Positions 1-7,506 of a stretch of DNA of 8,092 nt are shown piece by piece. The position numbers were made by a program, and so were the translations under genes. Below the pieces are notes generated by a model, which saw only the letters and a list, made by a program, of their open reading frames with translations, ran no database searches and was not told the origin of the DNA. Within the stretch, counting starts at the first letter, position 1. Every line of letters starts with the position of its first letter. Origin of the DNA: Candidatus Krumholzibacteriia bacterium (GTDB lineage Bacteria; Krumholzibacteriota; Krumholzibacteriia; LZORAL124-64-63); assembly GCA_014859985.1 (NCBI GenBank), contig JACZKN010000489.1, forward strand, positions 1 through 8,092, in the 5' to 3' direction.

Positions 1-615
1 CTCGCCGGGTGCCCAGCCGCCCTCCGGGCCGATGGCGGCCACCAGCCACCCGGACACGGGCGCGGCTGCCGGCTCGGGCGTCCCGGCTGCCCTTTCGACC
101 GGCACGGCGCCGTAGAACAGCTGCCAAGCGTCCCGCAGGCGCAACCAGTCCGCCACCGCCTGCGGCTCGTCCAATTGCGGCAGCCAGGCCCGGCCCGACT
201 GCTTCAGCGCGGCCCGCAGGACCCCCAGCCAGCGCTCGCGCCGGCCCTCGCGGGGCTCGACCACCCCGTGCTCGCAGAGCAGCGGCGTGATGCGGTGGGC
301 CCCCAGCTCGACCGCCTTCTCCAGCACCCACTCCCAGCGGCGGCCCTTGACCACCCCGCAGGCCAGCCACAGGCGCGGCGCGGCCTGCTCGGCGTCGTCG
401 CGGACGACGGCGAGGATCTCCAGCCGGGCGAGCCTGCCGTCCTTGCCGTCCAGGCGCGCCGTCAGCCGGTGCCCGCACCCGTCCACCAGTTCGACCGGGT
501 CGCGGTCGCCCTTGCGCAGCACGGTCAGGGCGTGGTGGCTCTCGTCGCGGTCCAGCAGCACGTGCTGGCCGATCGCAGGAACCGGGCCGCCGCCCGCGAG
601 GAAGAACTGGCGCAC
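1..615 (-). CDS. rsmE: 16S rRNA (uracil-1498-N3)-methyltransferase RsmE, 3' end missing
   Basis: RsmE uses S-adenosylmethionine to methylate N3 of U1498 in 16S rRNA on the assembled 30S subunit. It belongs to the SPOUT (knotted) methyltransferases. The first 205 codons are visible and remain open to the left edge. I read the frame by hand. It starts VRQFFLAGG at a GTG; the GGAGGGAGG ribosome binding site lies 4 bases upstream and no in-frame start lies between it and the dnaJ stop. Family landmarks are SHHALTVLRKGD (residues 26-37, PUA-like N-terminal domain), KAVELGAHRITPL (100-112), KQSGR (138-142) and the SAM-binding IGPEGG loop (195-200). The last roughly 35-45 residues, including the end of the trefoil knot, lie outside the window. 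An Ala/Pro-rich stretch (about 175-188) precedes the SAM loop and looks like a flexible insertion. The gene begins 26 bases after dnaJ and is probably co-transcribed with it, as in the B. subtilis dnaK operon, but prmA, which usually lies between them, is absent. Confidence 0.93.
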   Translation of the reverse strand, partial: MRQFFLAGGGPVPAIGQHVLLDRDESHHALTVLRKGDRDPVELVDGCGHRLTARLDGKDGRLARLEILAVVRDDAEQAAPRLWLACGVVKGRRWEWVLEKAVELGAHRITPLLCEHGVVEPREGRRERWLGVLRAALKQSGRAWLPQLDEPQAVADWLRLRDAWQLFYGAVPVERAAGTPEPAAAPVSGWLVAAIGPEGGWAPGE

Positions 616-641
616 GGGGCCTCCCTCCGCCGGGGTCGGGC

Positions 642-1784
642 TCAGTCCATGAGGTGGCGGCCGGGCGGCGGCACCTTGCCGGCCAGGTCGTCGCGGAGCT
701 TCTCGAGCTTGAGCTTGAGGTCCTTGTCCAGCTTCTCCGGGGTCCAGGCCAGCACCCGCACCAGCTGGTCCCCCACGCCGGGGCGGTTCACGTGGGGGAT
801 GCCCTTGCCGCGCATCCGGAAGATCTTGTGGCCCTGGGTGCCGGCGGGGACCTTCAGCGCCACCTTGCCGTCCAGGGTGGGGACCTCGACCTTCGTGCCC
901 AGCATCAGGTCCACCGGGGACAGGGGCACGTCGATCAGCAGGTCGTCGCCGTGGCGCTCGAAGAGGGCATGCTCCTGCACCTCGAAGACCACTCGCAGGT
1001 TGCCGGCCGGGGCGCCGGCGGCGCCGGCGTCGCCCTTGCCCTCGATCTCCATGTAGTTGCCCGTGGAGACCCCGGCCGGAACCTTGATCTCCAGCTTCTC
1101 CTCGCCGCGCACGGTGCCGCTGCCGCGGCAGGAGGTGCAGGGGTCGTCGATGGTGCGGCCCTGGCCCTGGCAGCGGGGGCATACCCCTTCGGTGACCATC
1201 TGGCCCAGCAGGGACTGGCGCACCTGGCGCACGCGGCCGGCGCCCCGGCACTGGGGGCAGGTCGCGGGCTTGCTGCCCGGCCGGGCGCCGGAGCCGTGGC
1301 ACTCGCCGCAGGGCACCTGCTTGTTCACCTTCACGGTGCGCGTGCCGCCCTTGGCCGCCTCCTCCAGGGTGACCAGCAGGCGCAGCTGCAGGCTGCGGCC
1401 GCGCTGGCGCCCGCCGCCGGGACCGCCGGAACCGCCGGAACCGCCGCCGAACATGTCGCCAAAGCCGCCCATGCCGAAGTTGCGCAGGAAGGACTCCAGG
1501 GCGTCGTTGAGGTCGACGTTGAAACCGGGTTGGCCGCCCGACCCGCCGAAGGCGGCCTGGGGCCCGGCGTGGCCGAACTGGTCGTAATGGGCGCGTTTCT
1601 GGGGATCCTTCAGCACCTCGTAGGCCTCGGCGGCCTCGCGGAACTTCTCGGCGGCGGTGGGGTCGTCAGGGTTCTTGTCCGGATGGTGCTGGATGGCGAG
1701 CTTGCGGTAGGCCCGCTTGATCGCGCCTTCGTCGGCGTCCCGGCCGATCCCGAGCACCTCGTAGTAGTCCCGCTTGGCGGCCAT
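642..1784 (-). CDS. dnaJ: Chaperone protein DnaJ (Hsp40), full length
   Basis: DnaJ delivers unfolded clients to DnaK and stimulates its ATPase. The product is 380 residues, the usual length of a type I DnaJ, and every domain is present. The J domain covers about residues 4-70, with the catalytic HPD tripeptide at 34-36. A Gly/Phe-rich linker (about 70-125) follows. The zinc-binding domain has four CxxCxGxG motifs starting at Cys159, Cys176, Cys202 and Cys216. Two C-terminal beta domains carry the VPTLDGKV and KVPAGTQ segments. The ATG lies 9 bases after the grpE stop, with a GGAGAG ribosome binding site in that gap, so translation of the two is probably coupled. dnaK, the partner gene, is not between grpE and dnaJ, so DnaK must be encoded elsewhere. 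The intact HPD motif implies it still works with an Hsp70. The identification is firm. Confidence 0.98.
   Translation of the reverse strand: MAAKRDYYEVLGIGRDADEGAIKRAYRKLAIQHHPDKNPDDPTAAEKFREAAEAYEVLKDPQKRAHYDQFGHAGPQAAFGGSGGQPGFNVDLNDALESFLRNFGMGGFGDMFGGGSGGSGGPGGGRQRGRSLQLRLLVTLEEAAKGGTRTVKVNKQVPCGECHGSGARPGSKPATCPQCRGAGRVRQVRQSLLGQMVTEGVCPRCQGQGRTIDDPCTSCRGSGTVRGEEKLEIKVPAGVSTGNYMEIEGKGDAGAAGAPAGNLRVVFEVQEHALFERHGDDLLIDVPLSPVDLMLGTKVEVPTLDGKVALKVPAGTQGHKIFRMRGKGIPHVNRPGVGDQLVRVLAWTPEKLDKDLKLKLEKLRDDLAGKVPPPGRHLMD
1422..1448. repeat. Short 9-bp tandem repeat inside dnaJ encoding Gly-Gly-Ser
   Basis: On the plus strand the unit accgccgga occurs twice in a row (1422-1430, 1431-1439), followed by a degenerate third copy. 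Read as dnaJ it encodes Gly-Gly-Ser units in the Gly-rich linker (about residues 114-125) between the J domain and the zinc domain. The unit is a whole number of codons, so a change in copy number would keep the frame. It is probably a slippage-prone linker sequence without a separate function. Confidence 0.6.
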
Positions 1785-1793
1785 GCGCTCTCC

Positions 1794-2390
1794 CTAGCTG
1801 GCGATGACGACGCGCGCCGGGCGCAGCACGAGCTCGCCCAGGACGTAGCCCTGCTGCACCACGTCGATGACGGTGCCGGACTCGTGCTCCGGACTGGGCA
1901 CCTGGGCCACGGCCTCGTGGCGGGCCGGATCGAAATGGCAGCCCTTGGCCTCGATGGATTCGACGCCCCGCTCGCGCAGGGCGGTGCGGAAGCTCTGGTG
2001 GATCAGGTCCACGCCCTGGCGCAAACCCGCGGCGGTGGTCTCGGCGGGCCCGTCCAGGGCCTGCAGGGCCCGCTCGAGGTTGTCGGCCACGTCCAGCAGG
2101 GGGCGCAGCACCTCCGCCTGGGCGAAGCGGCGAGCGTCCTCTACCTCCCGGCGGGACCGCTTGCGCAGGTTATCCAGATCGGCCAGGGCGCGCAGCCACT
2201 TGTCCTTCAGGTCGTCGCGCTCGGCGGCCAGGCGCTCCTCACCGGTGGGCTCGGGCAGCGGCTCCGGTGCACCGGCGCCGGTCTCCCGATCCTCCGGGGC
2301 GACGGCCTCGTCTTCGCGGACGACCCCGGCCCCGGCGTCGTCGGCGGCGGGCGGCAGGTCCTGGTCGTGCGGCTTGCGCTTGTCGTGCAT
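1794..2390 (-). CDS. grpE: Nucleotide exchange factor GrpE
   Basis: GrpE is the dimeric cytoplasmic co-chaperone that releases ADP from DnaK and so resets the Hsp70 cycle; it also acts as a thermosensor. The product is 198 residues, normal for the family. The first 50 or so residues are rich in Asp, Glu, Pro and Ala and look disordered. Residues about 51-112 are heptad-like and charged, fitting the long dimerisation coiled coil (DLDNLRKRSRRE at about 71-82, then LLDVADNLERAL at 98-109). The C-terminal beta-wing domain holds the family signature FDPARHEAV (153-161) and GYVLGELVLRPARVVIA (181-197). It follows hrcA by 56 bases with a GGGGA-type ribosome binding site, and dnaJ starts 9 bases after its stop. 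No independent promoter is evident in the hrcA-grpE gap, so it is probably expressed from the promoter upstream of hrcA. Confidence 0.97.
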   Translation of the reverse strand: MHDKRKPHDQDLPPAADDAGAGVVREDEAVAPEDRETGAGAPEPLPEPTGEERLAAERDDLKDKWLRALADLDNLRKRSRREVEDARRFAQAEVLRPLLDVADNLERALQALDGPAETTAAGLRQGVDLIHQSFRTALRERGVESIEAKGCHFDPARHEAVAQVPSPEHESGTVIDVVQQGYVLGELVLRPARVVIAS

Positions 2391-2446
2391 CGTTCCCCAA
2401 TCCTCGGGTTGCCGGAGGCAGCAGTCGTTGCGGCCGGGTCAGGGAC

Positions 2447-3514
2447 CTAGCTGGCCACGCGGTTCGGGTCGGCGTCGATGGCGGCGCCCAGCAGGTCCAT
2501 GCCCTGGAAGGCGCGCTCGTAGCCCATGCGCCGGGGGCCGAGCACCGCCAGCACCCCGCGGCGGCCACCGATGGCGAAGCCGCGGGTCAGCACGGCGAAG
2601 CGACGCAGGCCGCCGACGGGGTTCTCGCTGCCGATCCAGACGCCGAAGCCTTCGCCGGCCCGGTTGTCCAGGTCGCCCAGGGCCTGGCGGATCAGCCGCG
2701 GCGACTCGAGGAAACGCAGCAGTTCGCGCAGCGGTTCCGGATCCTGGAATTCCGGTTCCTCCAGCACGTTGGCCATGCCCTCGAGCTCGACTTCGCCCTC
2801 CACCAGGTCGGCCAGCGCGCGCCGGGTCTCGCCCGCGAGTTCGTTGGCGCAGCGGGACGCGGGCGAACCCAGCAGGTCCGGCGGCTCCAGGACCCCGGCG
2901 CGGATCTCGCTGACGGTGCGCCCGGCGGCGCGGTGGCTCAGGACGGCGGCGGCGTCGGCCAGCAGCCCGGCGGTGCGGTCCTGGTCGAAGGCCACGAGGC
3001 CGGTGCGCACCTGGGCGTTGTCCAGGACCACCGCCAGCAGCGCCCGGCGCAGGGTCCGCGGGTAGATCTCCACCCGCACCACCTTCACCGTCTCCCAGGA
3101 CGGCCCCACGATGATGCCCAGGGCGTCGGTCAGGCGGCTCAACAGCAGCGCCAGGCCCTTGATGCGGGTGCCGCCGGCGTCGGCCGCCAGGCCCCGTTCC
3201 ATCAGCCTGGTCATGGCCGGCGGCGCTTCCCGGCGCCGCAGACCCCAGCCGGCGGTGAGGGTGTCCACGTACACGCGGTAGCCCCGGTCGGTGGGCTCGC
3301 GGCCGGCCGAGGTGTGGGGCTGCGCCAGGTAGCCCCGATCCTCCAGCCGCTTCATCACCGCGCGGATGGTGGCCGAGGACACCCGGCGGCGCACCGAGCG
3401 CTCCACCAGGCCCGAGCTGACGGGGCGGCCGGTCTCGATGTTCAGCCGCACCACCGCCTCGAGGATCTCCCGCGCGCGGTCGTCCAGGGGCTGGGTGTCG
3501 GCTGGGCGCATCAT
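2447..3514 (-). CDS. hrcA: Heat-inducible transcription repressor HrcA
   Basis: HrcA represses class I heat-shock genes by binding the CIRCE inverted repeat and needs GroEL to stay active. I start it at the first of two adjacent ATG codons (355 residues), because homologues begin shortly before the helix matched here by LDDRAREILEAVV. The frame stays open 19 codons further upstream (to an ATG at 3571), but that extension has no family resemblance and would run over the promoter. The ribosome binding site is weak: the best candidate, GGAAAG, ends 12 bases before the ATG. The N-terminal winged helix has SSATIR (46-51) and QPHTSAGREPTDRGYRVYVD (65-84). The C-terminal domain ends with IGSENP and VLGPRRMGYERAF. 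Family members nearly always have Asn-Glu or similar after ATIR, but here the residues are Ala52-Val53, a change in the recognition helix. It heads the hrcA-grpE-dnaJ-rsmE block and is probably autoregulated. Confidence 0.95.
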   Translation of the reverse strand: MMRPADTQPLDDRAREILEAVVRLNIETGRPVSSGLVERSVRRRVSSATIRAVMKRLEDRGYLAQPHTSAGREPTDRGYRVYVDTLTAGWGLRRREAPPAMTRLMERGLAADAGGTRIKGLALLLSRLTDALGIIVGPSWETVKVVRVEIYPRTLRRALLAVVLDNAQVRTGLVAFDQDRTAGLLADAAAVLSHRAAGRTVSEIRAGVLEPPDLLGSPASRCANELAGETRRALADLVEGEVELEGMANVLEEPEFQDPEPLRELLRFLESPRLIRQALGDLDNRAGEGFGVWIGSENPVGGLRRFAVLTRGFAIGGRRGVLAVLGPRRMGYERAFQGMDLLGAAIDADPNRVAS

Positions 3515-3560
3515 GGTCGTCGCACGCTTTCCGGGCGGATCCTCTTGCCAAGGGCGCCCC

Positions 3561-3590
3561 AAGGTAAACACCGTGTTTTGCCGGTGTCAA
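3561..3590 (-). promoter_or_regulatory. Probable sigma-70-type promoter of the hrcA operon
   Basis: On the minus strand a perfect TTGACA -35 hexamer (3585-3590) is followed after 18 bases by TACCTT (3561-3566), a poor -10 box with 3 of 6 matches to TATAAT. Shifting the -10 box by one or two bases gives worse matches. The predicted start of transcription would lie near 3554, giving a leader of about 40 bases before the hrcA ATG. The element sits in the largest intergenic gap of the window (3515-3637), and the stretch is visibly more A/T-rich than its surroundings. No sigma-32-like pair was recognised. Confidence 0.55.
3566..3587. promoter_or_regulatory. Overlapping inverted repeats in the hrcA promoter, candidate operator
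   Basis: Two inverted repeats overlap here. The first, 3566-3578, is a compact palindrome with arms AAACAC and GTGTTT around one central base. The second, 3568-3587, pairs ACACCG (3568-3573) with CGGTGT (3582-3587) across 8 bases. They fill the spacer between the -35 and -10 boxes and reach into the -35 box, where a bound repressor would block RNA polymerase. The wider repeat has nearly the geometry of CIRCE (9-N9-9), but its arms do not resemble TTAGCACTC/GAGTGCTAA. The sequence features are certain. An operator role, for HrcA or another regulator, is inferred from position. Confidence 0.5.
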
Positions 3591-3637
3591 CCGCCCCGGG
3601 GCGCACCGTCGGCCCGGACCGTCCGTGCAGGACCCGG

Positions 3638-4762
3638 CTAGGCCAGGCCGCAGGCCAGGCGCTCCTCGATGGTGTCGATGCGCAGGAACCCGACCGGCAG
3701 CAGGCGCAGGTGGCCGTCCGCGACGATCCACAGGCCCTCGCGGCGGCCCGCGGGCAGGTCCAGGGCACCCGGCGGCAGCCAGACCAGGGGCACCCCCTGC
3801 CGGGTGCGGAGCGCCAGGACCACCCTTTCGAGGCGGCGCGCGGTGGTGTCCAGGGGGTCGACCGACGCCTCCGGCAGGCGGCCCTCGTCCAGGCGGCGCA
3901 ACCAGGCGGCCAGGGTGCCGGCGTTGGCGTAGCGGCGGCGCCCCCAGGCCCCGTGGGCGGCCGGTCCCAGGGCCAGCCAGGGGCGCCGGCGCCAGTAGGC
4001 CGCGTTGTGGCGCGACTCCGCGCCGGGGCGGGCGAAATTGGAGACCTCGTACTGCCGCAGGCCCAGCCGCTCCAGTTCCTCCACACAGGACAGGTAGAGC
4101 GATTCGCTGCGGTGGTCCGGCAGCAGCCGGACCTCCCCGGCGGCCACCCGGGCCTCCAGCGCCGTGCCCGGGTGCAGTTCGAGGAGGTAGAGCGAGACGT
4201 GCTCGGCGCCGCGGCCCACCGTTTCCTGCAGCTCGGCCAGCAGGCGCGGCCGCTCGAGGCCCGGCCCCAGGATGAAGTCGGCCGAGACGCGCTTGAAGTG
4301 CCGCACCGCCCGGTCCAGGCCGGCCCGCGCGGTGGCCGGGTCGCAGGAGCGGCCCAGCAGCTTCAGCACGCGGGCGTCCAGGCTCTGCACGCCCAGGCTG
4401 ACGCGGTTGACCCCCAGGCCGCGCCAGGTGCGGGCCAGCTCGTCGGACAGGGACTCGGGATTGGCCTCGGCGGTGAACTCCAGGTCGTCGGCCACCGGCA
4501 GCGTGCCGACGGTGCCGCCGATCATCACCTCGGCCAGGTCGGGCTCCAGCTGGGACGGCGTGCCGCCGCCCAGATACGCGGTCGCCAGGCGCCGGCGGCC
4601 GGCCCGCAGCGTCGGGCAGGCGGCGCGGCGCAGCTCCAGTTCCCGGACGACCCCGCGGGCGAACCGTTCGCGCTCGGCGCGCCCGTGTTCGGCCGTGCGC
4701 GCGAAGTGGCAGTACGAGCAGATGGAGGCGCAGAAGGGGACGTGGATGTAGAGGCCCGACAC
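3638..4762 (-). CDS. hemW: Radical SAM haem chaperone HemW (HemN-like)
   Basis: HemW is a cytoplasmic or membrane-associated radical SAM protein that binds haem and is implicated in delivering it to respiratory enzymes. It is often misannotated as oxygen-independent coproporphyrinogen III dehydrogenase (HemN). The product is 374 residues. The [4Fe-4S]/SAM motif is Cys11-x3-Cys15-x2-Cys18-x-Phe20, preceded by LYIHVPF. The Phe at 20, where true HemN has a fourth Cys, marks HemW. Further landmarks are GGGTPS (about 64-69), EANPESL (about 98-104), GVNRVSLGVQS (about 116-126), and near residue 237 YEVSNFARPG, followed by SRHN-x2-YW and LGPAAHG. The start is a GTG 25 bases after lepB, with a G-rich AGGGGGAGG run directly before it. 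Alternative upstream starts would enter lepB. It closes the lepA-lepB-hemW block; the hrcA promoter follows its stop after about 47 bases. Confidence 0.95.
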   Translation of the reverse strand: MSGLYIHVPFCASICSYCHFARTAEHGRAERERFARGVVRELELRRAACPTLRAGRRRLATAYLGGGTPSQLEPDLAEVMIGGTVGTLPVADDLEFTAEANPESLSDELARTWRGLGVNRVSLGVQSLDARVLKLLGRSCDPATARAGLDRAVRHFKRVSADFILGPGLERPRLLAELQETVGRGAEHVSLYLLELHPGTALEARVAAGEVRLLPDHRSESLYLSCVEELERLGLRQYEVSNFARPGAESRHNAAYWRRRPWLALGPAAHGAWGRRRYANAGTLAAWLRRLDEGRLPEASVDPLDTTARRLERVVLALRTRQGVPLVWLPPGALDLPAGRREGLWIVADGHLRLLPVGFLRIDTIEERLACGLA

Positions 4763-4763
4763 G

Positions 4764-4772
4764 CCTCCCCCT
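4764..4772 (-). promoter_or_regulatory. Ribosome binding site of hemW, very close to its GTG start
   Basis: On the minus strand AGGGGGAGG lies immediately before the hemW GTG (4760-4762), separated by one C. The best GGAGG core has a spacing of only 1 base, shorter than usual, while the upstream AGGGGG portion gives 4 bases. The GTG is still preferred because it places LYIHVPFC at the expected N-terminal position and no alternative start lies between it and the first Cys of the cluster. Confidence 0.6.
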
Positions 4773-4787
4773 TTCGCCGCCGCCGGC

Positions 4788-5582
4788 CTAGCGGATGACG
4801 TCCCCCAGCCGCGAGAACCGCGGCAGGTGCCGGTCGCCGTCCCACGACCAGTAGATGAACAGCGCCTTGCCCTTGATCAGGTCCGTGTCCAGGGGGCCCC
4901 AGTAGCGGCTGTCCATGCTGTTGAAGCGGTTGTCGCCCATCATGAAGATGGTGCCCGCGGGCACCACGTACGGGTCGGGCAGGTTGGTGCCCTCCCAGGG
5001 CCAGTCGCGGTTGCGGGGGTTGCGCACGTAGGAGGCCTGGTCCTTCTTCACGCGGGGCGGGGGGCAGCTTTCCGGGTCGGTCCAGGTCGGCACGCAGGAA
5101 TGGTCCCCGTCCCGGTCGCCGAAGTTGGACTCGTAGACCTCGCCGTTGACGTAGAGCACGCCGTCGCGGACCGCGACCGTGTCGCCGGCCACCGCCACGC
5201 AGCGCTTGATGTAGTCGAGGTTGCGGTCCCGCGGGTACTCGAAGACGATGATGTCGCCCTGGCGCGGGGCGCGGATCGCCGGCAGCTTCAGCACCGGCAG
5301 GCCGTCGACCAGGGTGGTGCGGCCGATGCGGATGCGGTCGGGGGTCTTGGCGCCGTAGAGGAACTTGTTCACGAACAGGAAGTCGCCGATCTGCAGGGTC
5401 TCGAGCATAGAACCCGTGGGGATGCGGAAGGCCTGGAACAGGAACTGACGCAGGATCAGGGCGATCACCAGCGCGGTGCCGATGGCCTTGGCGTACTCGA
5501 TGATGGTCTGCTTCGCGGTGCGCGGCGGGGCCTTCACCTTCGCCACCTTCTCCCGGCGCAGGATGCGGTCCAGGATGCTCAT
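4788..5582 (-). CDS. lepB: Signal peptidase I (leader peptidase)
   Basis: LepB cleaves signal peptides from exported preproteins at the outer face of the cytoplasmic membrane, using a Ser/Lys dyad. The chosen ATG gives 264 residues beginning MSILDRILRR and has a GAGGAG ribosome binding site 8 bases upstream. The same frame is open 60 codons further (to 5762), but that part overlaps the end of lepA and has no family similarity. A basic cytoplasmic N-terminus is followed by one membrane segment (about 34-51). Then come box B with catalytic Ser58 (IPTGSML), box D with catalytic Lys126 (YIKRCVAVAGD) and box E (GDNRFNSMDSRYWG, 216-229). Between boxes D and E lies an elongated stretch (about 150-205) with two Cys residues (163 and 173) that could form a disulfide outside the cytoplasm. 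It starts 44 bases after lepA, recalling the lepA-lepB pair of E. coli. Confidence 0.96.
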   Translation of the reverse strand: MSILDRILRREKVAKVKAPPRTAKQTIIEYAKAIGTALVIALILRQFLFQAFRIPTGSMLETLQIGDFLFVNKFLYGAKTPDRIRIGRTTLVDGLPVLKLPAIRAPRQGDIIVFEYPRDRNLDYIKRCVAVAGDTVAVRDGVLYVNGEVYESNFGDRDGDHSCVPTWTDPESCPPPRVKKDQASYVRNPRNRDWPWEGTNLPDPYVVPAGTIFMMGDNRFNSMDSRYWGPLDTDLIKGKALFIYWSWDGDRHLPRFSRLGDVIR

Positions 5583-5626
5583 CGTCCAGGCTCCTCGGGA
5601 TGTCCGGTCCGCGCGGCCGCGCCGGC

Positions 5627-7435
<1,809 letters not shown>

Positions 7436-7436
7436 G

Positions 7437-7441
7437 CTCCT
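7437..7441 (-). promoter_or_regulatory. Ribosome binding site deciding between two lepA ATG codons
   Basis: The minus strand reads AGGAG, one C, then ATGATG. Spacing is 1 base to the first ATG and 4 to the second. The second ATG (7430-7432) therefore fits initiation better, which would make LepA 601 residues. The CDS here is given from the first ATG by convention. Confidence 0.5.
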
Positions 7442-7463
7442 GGCGGTCCGGATCCGACGAAGC

Positions 7464-7486
7464 CCACCCGGGCGGTCCCCGGGTGG
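7464..7486. other. Perfect 9-bp stem-loop between the DUF5683-like gene and lepA
   Basis: CCACCCGGG (7464-7472) and CCCGGGTGG (7478-7486) are perfect reverse complements around a 5-base loop. The structure begins 21 bases after the stop codon of the upstream gene and ends about 29 bases before the lepA start. On the transcribed (minus) strand it is followed by GCTTCGTCGG, without a T-tract, so it is not a standard intrinsic terminator. It could be an mRNA stability or attenuating hairpin, or a partial terminator. The pairing is certain; the role is unknown. Confidence 0.5.
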
Positions 7487-7506
7487 TCAGCGGACAAAGT
7501 TAGCCT

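Noticed and set aside
1298..1310. GCACTC resembling half of a CIRCE element
   Set aside because: It lies inside the dnaJ zinc-finger coding sequence and has no matching GAGTGC half at the required 9-base distance.
654..2450. Plus-strand open frame of 598 codons
   Set aside because: It is antisense to dnaJ and grpE with low-complexity Ala/Gly/Leu/Val content and no motif, hence a shadow.
3592..3603. 12-bp palindrome CGCCCCGGGGCG just upstream of the hrcA -35 box, considered as a hemW terminator
   Set aside because: There is no loop and no T-tract follows on the minus strand. It is pure G/C in a GC-rich region.
2439..3731. Minus-strand open frame of 430 codons overlapping hrcA
   Set aside because: It is out of frame with hrcA, Pro/Arg/Gly-rich and without family similarity. 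The overlapping frame contains the full HrcA signature.
2267..4798. Plus-strand open frame of 843 codons
   Set aside because: It runs antisense across grpE, hrcA and hemW. The composition (Gln, His, Gly, Arg and Ala runs, no recognisable domain) is typical of a shadow frame in high-GC DNA, while the minus-strand genes show clear family motifs.
5611..5622. 12-bp perfect palindrome GCGCGGCCGCGC between lepA and lepB
   Set aside because: It has no loop or T-tract and consists only of G and C in a GC-rich gap, so it is easily a chance event.
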